NCBI RefSeq assembly: GCF_958295425.1
Contig: NC_081146.1
Span: 26,485,264 to 26,549,263 of the forward strand
Direction: 5' to 3'
DNA from: Solea solea
Taxonomy: Eukaryota > Chordata > Actinopteri > Pleuronectiformes > Soleidae
Length of the DNA stretch: 64,000 bases
The translations under genes were made by a program, and so were the position numbers. The notes beneath the pieces were generated by a model. It was given only the letters and a program-made list of their open reading frames with translations, did not search any database and had not been told where the DNA came from. Shown piece after piece: positions 1 to 14,300 of this stretch; positions within the stretch are counted from its first letter, which is position 1; every line of letters starts with the position of its first letter.

Positions 1-558
1 GTAAAATCCTGACCTTGAGAAAAGAAGAATGATCTGCGATACATTGATCTCCTGTTCTGTTCTGCATGTGTGTGTGTGTGTTCACATGTAACCTGTGTGT
101 GTGTGTTGTTGTTGTTTTTTTTTACACCTGAAGGTCAAAAGTGTCACAAACAAACTCAACTCTTCACATCAGGGAGAAAAATAAAAGCGTCTCAAATCCA
201 CTTTGTCTCAGTGTTGTGTTGACTTTTCCACCGCCTCAGGTGTGTGTGTGTGTGTATGTGGGGGGGGCATAAATGCATCACACCACTTTTTACGGCACTG
301 ATGCACCCGGCGAGCGTCTCTCTGGGGGACAACGCTGATGGATAACAAAGGGCTGAGGAGTTATTCCAGATTTGTTGCTTTAATCCCAGCAGAGCGTTTA
401 GCCGGCGAGAACCATCCCAGCAGATTTATGACCCCGGGTTTACTGCCGCTCTCTTGGACAGTTGCCCGCCAAACACCGCACCCCAAAATTGCTTTGTACC
501 TCATCAGCACTTAGAGGACGATGCTGTGAAATGGTTCCACACACAAACACGTTCTCAC
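1..558. other. thsd7a intron remainder (left edge)
   Basis: This is the 5' part of the intron that follows the 559-753 exon. I see short TG tracts (about 66-104 and 240-256), a poly(G) run near 260, and otherwise unique-looking sequence. No further TSR exon is recognisable here. Confidence 0.7.
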
Positions 559-753
559 CGATCAGCGTCCTCTTCCTGCTGCGGACGCCCACACAGTCGG
601 CCGAGCACGACGAGAACTTGGACCAGCTGGTCAGCTGACAGTCGTCCTGGCAGGGAAGCTGACAGCGCTGAGTGATGGCCGGCATCGTCCTCGCAAACCG
701 CAGACACTCACTGATGTCAGCCTGAGCGCCGTCCAGCTGACGACAGGACACGG
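559..753 (-). CDS. thsd7a: thsd7a exon: [16 protein letters not shown] (195 nt), last in window
   Basis: The acceptor is cctcttgcag and the donor is ATCG|GTGAGA. Phases are two in and one out, with 64 whole codons. Landmarks are [46 protein letters not shown] and [25 protein letters not shown] is identical to the human protein as I recall it. The next exon, expected to begin with a Lys-rich stretch after KRTLIG, is not in positions 1-558, so the gene continues past the left edge. Confidence 0.97.
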
Positions 754-1474
754 CTGCAAGAGGACAGGTCAGAGGTCACAGAGGTCACAGAGGTCGTGTG
801 TGACAGTGTCTATTAGAGTGTTAAAATGATCATTTGAGACTCGTCTTATTCTACAGACTGAAGACGATCTGCACAAACATCACAGTCATCGTTTGAAATA
901 TGTTTTTCACATGACAATAAGAATAATGACGTAAGAAGTACATTCCTCTGATATCACAATCGCAGTTTCACTATGACTTTCCCTCATAGTAATCTGTGTT
1001 AATCTGTGTTAATCTGCTGCTGAGTTTACCTGTAATCCTCAATTTAGATCAGTTTTCCCTGTGATTAATGTAATGACTTTGATATGTAAAGTCAGTCAGG
1101 TGAACAAGCTCCTCCCACTTGAATCCCGTTACATCATATCTACTCTGGATTTTCTGCTGCTGCTGTTACTGCTGCTGCTGCTGTTACTGCTGCTGCTGCT
1201 GTTACTGCTGTTGCTGCTGCAGCTGCATCTGTAATATTTCATTTTCCTGTGATGGAAACGTTTGAGCTCCCCCCCCACACACACACACACACATCTGTCA
1301 GGTGGTGCGTGAGGTCATGTCGTACCTCGCACCAACATGTGTGAGTTTGTGTGTGTTTGTGTGAGTTTTATAGACAAGTAAAGATGTTTGTAGATGTTTT
1401 TAAACAGGCTGATTTTGTTTAAACGGAGGTGTCAGACTCACTGTGCGGTGATTCTGGTGAGAGGGATGTGGTTT

Positions 1475-1513
<39 letters not shown>

Positions 1514-3477
1514 TCTGGGTAAATTGGGTTAAGGTTGTGTTTAAACCTCCATCTGCAGGTCCAGATGCTGCACAGTGAGACAAAAATTGGATTTTTACGC
1601 TGGTGTGTGTTTGATGACTGCGAGGGAAATGTGAAGAGATTGAAATGTGTGTGTGTGTGTGTGTGTACCTCTGGTCTGAAGACCTGGTCCGCAGGTTTCT
1701 TGTGCACTGGCACTGTCCTGTCGCAGAAACCACGGCACCAGCTGGCACTTCCTCCACTTGTGTGTTTTCCACCTGGAACAAAATCAGGACGGTGTAAAAC
1801 ACAGTCTGTAAGTTTGACACCAACATCCTGTTCTGTGGAGAACAGAACCCGTGCTGGATTTAACGTGTGTCACTGTCACTTTAAATCCACAGAGATCGAG
1901 CGATATATCAGACCACAGGAAGTTCATTTCAGGTCCAGATATTTCAACATAAATTCTGCAAACAAACAACTAGAACAAGGAAACGTGATGATTTACTGAC
2001 AGTGTTTATGTACAAATGAAAATGTTCTATATCACAGAGTAAATAACACACAGTGAGCAGCTGTTTGTCCAAAGACCTCATCACGGAATCCACTCAGGAC
2101 TGAGACACAAAAGACTCTCTGTTTGTTTCTGCAACGCTGTCAATCAAAAACTGACTCCGCCTTTCAGACACTTCCTCTAATCATCATGCAGAAGCCCAGC
2201 ATCCACGCCCCGCCCCCTGTTCCATTGACTCCCAGAAACTACGACTAAAACTACTACTACAACTAAACTACTGCTACTACAACTAAACTAGTTCTACTAC
2301 TACAACTAAACTACTACTAAACTACTGCAACTAAACTACTACTACTACTTCTACTACTGCAATTAAACTACTACTACAACTAAACTACCAGTAAAACTAT
2401 TACTAAACTACTACTACAATTTAACTACCAGTAAAACTACTACAACTAAACTACCAGTAAAACTACTACTAAATTGCTACAACTAAACTACCAGTAAAAC
2501 TACTACAACTAAACTACCAATAAAACTACTACTAAACGACTACAACTAAACTACCAGTAAAGCAACTACTAAACTACTACAACTAAACTACTACTAAACT
2601 GCTACAACTAAACTACCAGTAAAACTACTGCAACTAAACTACCAGTAAAACTACTACTAAACTGCTACAACTAAACTACCAGTAAAACTACTGCAACTAA
2701 ACTACCAGTAAAACTACTACTAAACTACTACAACTAAACTACCAATAAAACTACTACTAAACGACTACAACTAAACTACCAGTAAAGCAACTACTAAACT
2801 ACTACAACTAAACTACTACTAAACTGCTACAACTAAACTACCAGTAAAACTACTACAACTAAACTACCAATAAAACTACTACTAAACGACTACAACTAAA
2901 CTACCAGTAAAGCAACTACTAAACTACTACAACTAAACTACTACTAAACTGCTACAACTAAACTACCAGTAAAACTACTACTAAACTACTACAACTAAAC
3001 TACAAGTAAAACTACTACTAAACTGCTACAACTCAACTACCAGTAAAACTGCTACAACTAAACTACCAGTAAAACTACTACAACTAAACTACCAGTAAAA
3101 CTACTACAACTAAACTACCAGTAAAACTACTAAAGCTGGAGCTGAAGCTGAGCGTGATGTGGTTTTAATGCGTAAGCTGCTACGGGAATACGAGAATCAC
3201 GTAAGACGATCATGGTTGTGTGACGTCATCTTTTCACAAATGTCAGAAAAATAAAAACAAAACTGACCAAAGAAAAGGTGACAAATGTGAGTTTGACCTT
3301 CAGAATGATGGAGTGACCTCTGAGACTTTTTTACCTGAAACCTGGACAGACAGCGGGGACGTCACAGTCCTTGTCCTCCTCCAGAACCTCCGGACACTCC
3401 TGTCCTCCGTTAGACGGCAGCTGGATGATGAGACGCTTCCTCCACTGCTTTGTCTTCACCACGTTTCCAGCTGAGGA

Positions 3478-3521
<44 letters not shown>

Positions 3522-5698
3522 TCACTCATCTAATACAGTGAACTTAAAGGGGTAGTTCCAGTGTTTTCATGTGTGGTTACCTATAAACACGGCTGACAAG
3601 CTGATTTTAAGACACTTAACAAAAGCCTTAACTGACACACTCTGCATACATGAGTACCTTACACAAATTAATCAATTCCTTTAAAATAAGAAACACATAT
3701 AATAATTATAATCATATTAAAAATCCTATTAGACGCTGGGATTGACTCAGATTAAATGAATCTTCATATGAGTGTGTGTGTGTGTTCTTTTCTGTCATAA
3801 ACACTGACCTTGGCAGGACCAAAACCTGGTCCTAATGAGACAGAACCTCATTTACTAAGGAACTGTTTAAGTTTGAATGTGAACAAGTTAAGGTGAGGGT
3901 TAGGACTTCACTACTTCACTGGTTAAGTTTAAGGTTAAGTTTAAGTGTGTCCAGTGTGTGTGTGTCTGCAAGGTGAAGGTATCAGTGGCGTCACATTAGC
4001 ATGCGCGGCCACAGGCGCGGCGTGTTCAGAGAGGAGAGAGATTTACGCCCGCGTGTCGAACGAGGAGGTCATCAAAATATGGACCATAATGATTTTCACT
4101 CATAAATCAATATAATAACGTTTGCTGCTGCTGCTGCTGCTGACGTCCAGACAGTGACTGCAGCACAGAGGTGACCTCCTCTCAACATTTATTTAGCTCA
4201 CAGCGTGAAAACACAAGAACAAAGCCGTGCACTTGTTGACTCGTGTCGTCACAAGTGTCAGTCGGACTGTAAACACGTGTAAACATGTGTAAACACACGT
4301 GTAAACATGTGTAAACACACGTGTAAACAGACGCGTGTTTTTGTGGTAGCTCAGGCATCTGATTGTGTTTACGAACAACTGTCACTTTTTGATCTGAAAC
4401 GCGTTTATTTGATCAAAAAAGGTTCAAATGTGAACGTTAGAAATTAATTTGAGCTCAAACTGCACAGAAGAGACAGCAGTTATGACAGCAGGGTCCAGCA
4501 GGGGGTGCTGTGAGCACAGATCAGCCCTTTACAAGAAGAACACAGTGACATCGTGACTCTGATGAGTGTATGGAAGAATTTCAGGTGTTAGCTTAGCTGT
4601 TAGCTTCACCTAAGTAAGGCGATCACGAACATGTGACGAACTGTGAGAATGATTATGAATGATGTCATCATGTCCCTGTATGTGTGTGTGTCTGTAAGAT
4701 GAGATAAGCTCAAATAAAATGAGATTAGGTAAGGTCTACATGTTTTCATGTTTCATGTTTTCATGTCTTCATGTCTTCATTTTTTCATGATTTCATGTTT
4801 TCATGTCTTCATGTTTCATATGTTTTCATGTCTTCATGATGTCATGTCTTCATGTTCTCACCTGCGTCACAGGAAACAGGACACGGCGTCCAGTCGCTGA
4901 ACGGGGACACGATGCAGTCCTTCTTACAGGGAAGCTGACACGGTCTCACTGTGCTGGGACGAGGACCGTCTGGACACCTGAGACACACACACACACACAC
5001 ACACAGTGAATTATAGGGTCAGATGGGAGACACTTGTCCTCCATAAAACATTATGATTATGTGTGAATATCAGCTCACAGGAGAAAAGCACCTGAGCTGA
5101 GAGTCAAACTGAAAACAATTTTCATTTATAACGCAGTGATAAAAACCTGTAAAAATACCTTGTACAATAATAAAATAATACAATTCTATGAATGTGAAGA
5201 CGTTTTTTTGTTTGATCATAAATGAACACAAATTTGATTTTAAAAAATATATGTATATATGTATATATAAGAACTCCATTTACTATAGTTAAATATAAAG
5301 ATGATGTTCTGTTGATGGATGTTGGAGGGGGTGTGGCCTAAAGTCAGCAGAACATTAGAACATCGTCAGCGTAGAAACTCCCTCATTTGAAGTGTTTTTT
5401 ACTCTGTAAGGGATTTTCCCTGTGAACACGAGGTCAGGCTGAGGTTCGTGAGGATGAGGGTCGAGATTAACCTGCTGCAACACGTCTTATAATCTCATCT
5501 GTGAGACACTGTGTGTGGACGACACAAACATCTGCCCTCTGGGCGTCCACTGCTCGTTAGCACAGTGTTTTTTTATCGGAGAGGAGATGGAGGTCTCACA
5601 GGGGACACGAGAGGAGATTTGTTTTAATACCAATAGACGGAGTTAAATCCTCCCGAGCAGAACAGAAGCCTCTGGTGTCTTCATACAGAGAAATAATA

Positions 5699-5746
<48 letters not shown>

Positions 5747-6734
5747 GGACACGTTCACATTTCTTTACAAAGACATGAATGAACAGGTGTCTCACTGGAG
5801 GACACTTCAGAACCTGTGTGATCTTGACACTGGAGCAGAGTTTATGTTTTTGTTCCTCTTCTTATTTTAGCTGCAGAGTCTGTGGCGATCGAGGAAACCT
5901 GACACAGACGTCAGCGAGGAGACAAAAATAAACAAAGATCTGAATAGAATCTTCACTTAAACCTAAACCAGAGTTGTTACTGTGTTCAGTTCTTTGTCCA
6001 GGGGTCTCACACCATGGATGACACCAAATTCAAGGACTTTCCAGGACCATCCATCTTCTACTGCTTTATCCTCCACATGAGGGTCGCAGAGGGAGGCTGT
6101 GCCAATGTCAGCTGACAGAGAGGCGGGGACACAGCCTGGACAGATCCTGGACACATGGTGAGTCCATCACAGGGACAAACAACTCTCACACCTACAGTTG
6201 ACCTGATCACGAATCTGCATGTGTTTGGACTGTGGAAGGAAACCGGAGAACCTGGAGAAAACAACTTTCCAGGACCAGGACCCTCACATTCTCAGTCATG
6301 ACTCTGGTACCTCAGCGGTTCTGTTCCATGTCACCAGAACACGTCACATGTGCTAAGCAGCACATTTGTGACAATGTTCTCTTCCCTGAAAGCATTGATT
6401 TTATTTCCCTGCTTTATTGAACAGAGCTGCAGAGCAGACACAGCAGCTCTGCTCTCGTGTCCATCTGCTGCTGCTCTGAGGCTTGATCTCCAGCCTGCTG
6501 GCTGTCTGTCTGTCTGTCTGTCTGTCAGGAGTCATGTGACGTGGTTATTGTGGCTCTTTCTTTTTTGCTCCACCATGCATGTGTTCATCTGGCACCGTCA
6601 GACTGGCAGGTTCTTGATCACCCGGGGGATTCTGCAGAGCAAACAAACGGCTGCTGCTGCTGCTGCTGATGATGATCCACACATGGGTCTGTCTTCTTCT
6701 CTCTCCACAGGCAGTGAACCTCACAGAGTGCATG

Positions 6735-6798
<64 letters not shown>

Positions 6799-8307
6799 GA
6801 AAGCTGACGAAAAAAAGCAAAACAACAAAAACACAAGGGAAATAAACTCGGACTGAACGCAGTCATGATGAGGCACGCAGGTCGGAGAGTGCAGCAGTTC
6901 CCTGACCTCACTGTCAGTTTGGTGTAGGTGTGTTCAGGGGCGTGTTCAGGGGCGTAGGCCAGTTTGTCCCGCCCTAATATTCTCATCTAGCGTCAGTAGA
7001 TTTGGTCACAGTTTTTGGGTTAGGGTTTTTGAAGACTCCTTGAAGAAGCTGTAAATGAAACTAATGATGTTTTGTTCTGGGTTTTTTTGTGATTCTTAAA
7101 TGAATTAGCATTAATCTTTACTCTCTCTTAAATATCCTGACAGTTCTATGCTCTGATTTCTCCTCTCTTCATTCTGCTCAACCATCTGCTCACGAGGAAA
7201 AAGCAGCCGCTCACTGTGTGTGTGTGTGTGTGTGTGTGTGTGACATTTAAAGATCATTATGAGATTGTGAGTCACGCAGTAAGAAAACAACAGAAGTGAG
7301 TGAGTGAACGTGGCTTCACTCATTTTACACGGCGACAAACACGCGTGTGAATAAAACTCAGTTTGTGTAAACGTCAGTGCAGCAAACGAGACGACATTTA
7401 AAAACCAAACTCTTTTCCCCGCGGAGAATCTTCACGGCCAAAGCTTTGTGTTACTGTTTGTGTTCTGCCAACACACAAGGCCTGCGCTTCCCTTTGAAAA
7501 CTGGGATGTAATTGGGTTTTAATCGTCTAAATTTAGATAATACTCATCATTAGCTGGGCTGGGAATACAAGCAGAATACATGGGGGGGGGGGGGGGGGGG
7601 AGTGTGCACTTATGTAAAATCTAATTAAATCAGAAAACATCTACGACGTCTTTAAGAACACGTTCACGTCTTTATCTCACTGTTACACAGACTTTCCAAG
7701 TTTGTAAACCACTCACTCTCCACTCACACACACACTCACTCTCCCACACACACACTCACTCTCCCACTCTCTGTGACTTTGTTCAGATTAACCTCAGTGA
7801 CACAAAGTGACCACACGAGGCAGCAGAGGACCAGCAGCTCCTGTGTCCCTGTGAGCTAAAACCACTGATTTTCTCTCTGGACTTTGGTGTAGGAGAGTGA
7901 GTGTGTGTGTGTGTAAAATGTGTGTCCAGGTATTACTAATGTTGTGGGGACCTAAACCTGTTTACACAGTCACATTATCTTCCTTGTGGGGACAAAAAGC
8001 AAGTCTCCACAACGTAAATGACTACATTTTAAGGTGAAGATATGTTTTAGGTTAGGATTAGGATTAGGCCAGTAGTAATTGTGGTTAAGGTTGGAGTAAA
8101 TCTCCAGGAAATGAATGTAAGTCAATGCAATGTCCCCTCAAGTCATGAATGTCGAAGACTCTTGGACATCACTGCTGTTATCGTCCAGCAGAAACAATCA
8201 AAAGATAATTGGAGGCAAATCGACCGCAGAACACTCTCCGACCTGTGGAATCTGCTGAGCTCGTGTTTGTCTCTGTGACTCAGCGTTTCTCTGTGTTCTC
8301 TGTGAAT

Positions 8308-8350
<43 letters not shown>

Positions 8351-11300
8351 GCCCTTTATATAATGCATACGTCCATCGTGTCTGGTGATGAGTTCACTGA
8401 GAGGAATCTTCAGTGTCTGAAGGAACTCATAGTGATTCACTACACGTCCACTTTATTAGGTACACCTGTCAAACTGCTGTTTAACACAAAAATCCCATCA
8501 GCCAATCACACGGCAGCATCTCAGACGCGGCGGTGTTTAAAGTGGAAAAGTCTTTTCACTCCGTATGTTTTGTGTTGACTGCAGTTTGTCATGAATCCAC
8601 GTCGTGAGTGAAGTTAAACACTCACTTCTTCCTCTTTATTTTTATTTTTTTTCTTCTTCTACCTCGTGATTTAAATTGCTTTACTTTAAGTATCAATCTC
8701 TTGTAATTACTGTCATTATCATCAATGACAAATTACCGGCGCTCAAAATGGCAGCGTTAATTAGTCTCTGAGGGACACGATTGATTTATTTATCTATTTA
8801 TTTATTTTATTCGAATCAGGAGTAAAGTTGACAAAGCACGAAGAAGGAGTTCACGTTCACGTGAGAGTTTGGTACAGTGGGATGTCGGGATGGGAATTGT
8901 TGGTTGTTTTGCATAAAACACAATAATCCATTCATCCATTCATTCATTCATTCATCTGTTTTGACTGTGACTAAATGAAATGAACTCAATCTTCCTCTTC
9001 CTGTTTCCTCGTAAACAATCGACTCCGACCGACTCAATTCTACTTTGATGGCGATTGACGATTAAAAATTGACGTTCAATCTTGTAAATTTTAAGGGTTA
9101 TGTTTATGTTTAGAATGTTAACTTTAGAACACAGAGCAGTTAACATCACTATTTTAACACATATACACAGAGGCTATAATAATATACAGTATGTAAGAGT
9201 TTAACTGTTCTCTAGTGTTTGAACGATTCTGAGCGACCGACACTCAACTTAGATGACGATCAACGATTAAAACTTTCTATTTTACACATTTCAAGGGCCA
9301 AATTATTTTAGATTTTAAGGGGATTTTTACCTCCGGTTCCTGCTCCTTATTACTTTACCCGAGTAGAAAAAGTGAGCGTAATACTTCATATCCAGCTTAT
9401 ATGGAAATGTAGCTTACATTTATATGGAATTTTCAAAGACTTTATCGATAGCATGATGTTTTTAATGCAATTTTTCATTTTACTAGTGCATAAAACAGCC
9501 AGTCTGAGTATAATATTCCTACTCATTCATTTCCAATGGTGGTCGTTTTTGAAGGTGCGATGATGTTGAATAATCCACTGCAAATTCAATGAAAGTCACT
9601 CAGCAACAGGGAAACAGTGTTGAGTCAAAAAGATGAAAAACACAAACTTTATGATTTAAAAACATAAGAAACAGCGGAGGACGTTTAAACATCACAAAAT
9701 AAATACACGTGTGAATCACAATCATGTGTTGTTTACCACTGAGCTGATTACAAACACAAAAACCACGACCTTTAACCTTCCTTCACTCACTCACTCACTC
9801 ACTCACTCCCTCACTCAGGTGGGAAAAACAATAAAAGTGCAGCTTACTTCTTTGGAGGAACCTGACCCACGTTGACGCGTACGCAGATGACTTTACGTGT
9901 TTGCAGTCCCATGGAGCAGGAAGTCACACCAGAACCTCCACTGCTGCTGCTGCTGCTGCTGCTGCTGCTTATTATCCGTGTCATGGTGGTGGACGTGTTG
10001 AGTGATGACGAGGAAGGGTCTTCAGCACAGAGTCCCCACGCTCCGGTCTGCCAGTGGTAAACGGTGCATGCATGCTCGTTACAGTTCCTGACCTCCTGAA
10101 GGGAACTGCTGTTGGGGCAAAGAGCACCACCTACAGACAACAACGCACACACACACAGAAAGAGTCAAAACGATAATACAAATATATAATTTTACTCATG
10201 TTTCAGATTAGTACGAAGCTAAAAAATCCCAGTGACAACCCACCAACTGTTATTCAACCATGGAGTTCAATGTTCCACATTTATTGGATGTCATTATGTC
10301 AGTATCAGTATTTGCTTTCTACCAAACTCAAATAACAATGTCAATGTACTATAGTAACAATTAGGGCTGTCCCGATCTGATATTGATATCGGTCCAATAT
10401 CAGCCAAAAAATGCTTATCGGATTATATCGGACCGCCTCTAAAGGCTCCGATACAACAGTCCATTCCGCTCCAGCAGCGCCCGTTTTGATCACGTGGGCT
10501 GTGTGGGATGCATGTAGAGCCCACGTGATGACAACAACAGTGTGTGTGTGTGTGTTTCTGCTGTTTCAGAGGTTCAACATTTTTCTTTAACCTCTGAAAT
10601 CAGAGGCTAACTTTCTTTAGCTACGAAGCTGCACAGCGAGCGCGAGTTAGCCGTTAGCACCATGCTAGCTCATCCTGAGGCGAGCTGCTAAAATAACATC
10701 ATTTCATAAACGAGCGCCACCTGTCGACTTTCAACAGCCTCCGTTTGTTAATGATACCCCAGAAACCAGCCATGCCAAGAGCTTTGTGTGTTTTAAATGT
10801 GTCCTGAAGCTCCACACACGGAGATTAGTACGTCTGCGGGGCCGGTCCCCGGGCTCCGTATTTACCTGCGGGACGAGTCGCTCACCCTGTGAGGGTTGGG
10901 CTAATCCAAAACAGTGAAAAAAGGGGGGTGTTCTCTGAAGACACGCTGTTACCTGTGAAACACGGGTGCTCTGATAACACCCCCATTAGCACTTGGTACG
11001 TTCCTCCTGATGAAACCATAGACTGTATGAAATTAACATGGCAAAAAATCCAATATTCTTATGTTGAAGGTTAAAATTTATGTAACCCATTGGTTAATAA
11101 TAAATGGATCAGTTTTTATCATACCTACTGTTGCTGACTATTGTTCTCTGTTTAAGTAATATCACTTCATCAAGCCTATTCTAACATTCCACACTACAAA
11201 ATATGTAATTAAAGTATGTATGATTCATGCTGATATCGTATCAGATCAATATCGGTATCGGCCAATACTCAAGGCTGCAATATTGCTGTCATATTGGAAG

Positions 11301-14300
11301 TGAAAAAGTTGTATTAGGACATCTCTAGTAACAATGAGCTCTGAAACACACCAAACCAACAATGACTAAAAACACACAGAAACTGCACGAGTTAGATACA
11401 AAAAACTAACACTGTCTCCTTTATAGAATGTCTTAATGTGTTTGTGTTGTTTAAGAAAAGCTTTCAGTGGCGTCTTCACTTCATGTGGAACTCACAGACC
11501 ATAATAATGTTCAAATGTTAAAAGCTAAGTTGGCAAAAGCACAGAGAGATTTTATTTATTTAGCTCAGTTGAAACTGAGCCATTTATAGTTTATTGTTTC
11601 CCATCAGAGCACAGACTCACTGCTGATTTCATACAAACATACACACACATATATATATATATACATACATATACATATATATGTGTATGTATATATATAT
11701 ATATATATGTATTTATATATATATACTGTATATATATTTATATACACATATATGTGTATATATATACACATATATACATATATGTGTATATTTATATAAT
11801 ATATGCAGCAACATAAAAACTATAAAAACATAAAGTCCACAAAGGAAAAGACAACTAATAAAAATAATCTCATTCATAATGAGATGGAACTTTCTTTAAA
11901 AAAAAAAAACCACAGTTGTGAATGTGTGAAAGAGTGAATGAATGAATGAATGAGAGAGTTTCAACGTTTTTTTTATTTCCTCCCTGAGGCTGTGAAGTGA
12001 GTCTCAGTTTGATTGATTTTTATGTTCTCCAGTGCGCTGATGCCTGCAGACGTGAGTGCACACACTCTCCTCCATCCTGCAATTTCATTTCCTTTTTAAT
12101 TTCATCATTGTCGTTAGAAATGGACACATGGGCAAATTTTACTATTCACATTTTCTCTCTCGCAGGTTCATCGGACTCTCTCTCTGCCTCTGGGACTGAA
12201 ATTATGATCCTGTTATTCTCATAAAAACCCAGCTCAACATATTCCTGAAAGTTCTGTAATATGAATACAAGGAATCTGTATTCATTTATCCTCACAGTCA
12301 GACAGACAGACAGATAGACAGCACCACACCTGTGCTTCTCTGCTGGAGTTGACACAGAGACAGAAACAGTCATGAGCGTCCCTTTGCATCCTGGCTTAAG
12401 TTAAAAATGTTACATTTTATGTCCTTAAGGTGACGAATGTAACTATTACTTTTACACAGTGTCTTATAAACGTAATAAAATATAAAAAAGTATTAACCTT
12501 TGACACTGACCGTGAGAATTAACAAAATGAAAATGTTTAAAATCCTAACACGTATATAAGTATAAAAGGACCTGAATGAACCTTGTTTTCAAAGTCAAAA
12601 ACAGCCAGTTCTGCTCTGTCAGGTGTGTTTTGTTGTTATCGCTCTCAAAATGACTCTCTATTCCCTCAAGGTCGCTCAGGTCCAAATATCCGCAGCTCTC
12701 AGTCGTCCCCAGTACTCACATGAAAACCAAGGTGACCCAGATTTTTTTTGACAATTATGGAACTGGAGCTCCGTCCACGTGCCAGGATGACTCTACGCTA
12801 TCTGCTGATAAAACTCAAGTTTACTTCTTGACTTTTCTTTTAAAAATCAAGAGAAATTAAAGAGGTATGTTCTTCGGGCAGCCTGTGGTTGAGAGGAAAG
12901 AAATTGGGCTTATAACTGGAGGGTTGTTGGTTCAAATCCCAGGACTGGTCAAGGGCTGGATGCCCCAGATAAGACAAATTCACTATCAATAATTGGTGTG
13001 TGTGGAGAAACATCTAATTCTACTTCTTTGTTTCTTTTATAAAAATTGTCCGTGAACATTATTGTCAACTTCAGTATTTAGCTGGAGTTCTCAGTTGCCT
13101 ACAGATCACTGTTTTGTCTATATTATTTGTTTCAAGTATTTTAATTGTGTGTGCAGCATTTTGTTAAACTGCTGTTTCTTTTAAAAGTGTTGTATTGGAA
13201 AATCCTTGTTCCACAGACGCCGACTTCTCTGTTTCCCGGTGACTCCAACATTTTTGAAATCAAAGAAAATCTAGAGGGGTTTTCTATGGCCAATGCCAAT
13301 CTTTTAGAAGTCAGTGAAGTCGATAACTGAAAAATAAAATAACAATCTGCAGAGCGCGAGAGAGGAATGCAGGGCCCAAAGTATGTTGAGATTTAACGAG
13401 AACAATTCAACAAATCTATCTACTACCTACCTAAAGTCTATGATATCTTGAGAATATGTTTTATCTTCATATTAGACAACCACTCACTCTCCCACACCAA
13501 AGTCCATAGAGAAAACCAGTGATTTTAGCTGGCGGGGACACAGGAGCTGCTGGTCGACTGCTGCCTCGTGTGGTCACTTTGTGTCACTGAGGTCAATCTG
13601 AACGAATGACTTCAGATGCTGAATTTTACAAAATAAGACATTTGAACTTAGTGATGGAGGCAGCAGTGGATCAACAACTCTGTGTGTGTGATGTTAAAAT
13701 CACTGATTTTCTCTATGAGGTTTGGTTCAGTTGGAAAACAGACCCTGTCATCCATTCATCTTGAAAACATGCTTTCTTTCTATTATTCTACAGCTACTTT
13801 ATTTCTATTCTATAGTCAAAGATTTACCCAGAAGCTCGGGAAACTTGGGCACTCGTGACAGACCTTTGATAAACAAACACAGATGTTAAAACACAACAAG
13901 TGACACATGAATGAAGTACACAACGTAAATAAACTACTGCAACACGACAGGAAACAGGAAACAGCTACTTCACTATTTCACGGCCAACGAGCCTCGACTG
14001 TGTTTAACAAGAATCAATTATAAATCACTGATTGGATCGTGTACAAAGAAAATTCTAACTAAAGGGTGAAGAGACAGCTACAGGTTTAACTTTAATTACC
14101 CTCCATCACCGTGATCCACGCTATGACCATCGCTGTGACTGAGACACATGCACGCACACGCACGCACACACACAGACACACACACAGACACACACACATG
14201 CAAGTAAGAACAAGCAAATGCATGAGACTGATCTTAGACAGAGATTAAAGAAAAAGTGTGTTCCAGGTAAAGAGAAGAGCAATAATCAGCAGCACAGATA

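Larger units (their letters stand above)
3471..4861. other. thsd7a intron, 1391 nt
   Basis: It holds a (CA)20 tract at the splice acceptor (3479-3518), a dispersed-repeat fragment around 3790-3960 (ggtcctaatgagacagaacc) that is also seen near 57.8 kb, a tandem gtgtaaacac/gtgtaaacat array (4268-4330), and a TTCATG-rich array (4738-4858). No exon is seen. Confidence 0.75.
4978..9847. other. thsd7a intron, 4870 nt, repeat-rich
   Basis: From the acceptor rightward it holds (AC)11 at 4983-5004, (AGC)15 at 5701-5745, a dispersed repeat at 6024-6265, (CTGT)n at 6501-6527, (CA)29 at 6740-6797, (TG)n near 7218-7241, poly(G)19 at 7582-7600, a dispersed repeat copy at 7795-7895, another at 7915-8160, (AC)18 at 8311-8346, and a fragment with the ccactttattaggtacacct motif near 8449. 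Positions 8655-8790 are AT-rich and unique and could be a conserved non-coding element, which I cannot test. No exon is seen. Confidence 0.75.

Noticed and set aside
10889..11074. 61-codon frame inside the hAT-like element as a transposase remnant
   Set aside because: Too short and without the hAT dimerisation or catalytic motifs; the element is non-autonomous.
12929..12940. B-box ggttcaaatccc as part of a real tRNA gene (also at 53896)
   Set aside because: No cloverleaf with paired acceptor and anticodon stems can be drawn; SINE heads explain both.
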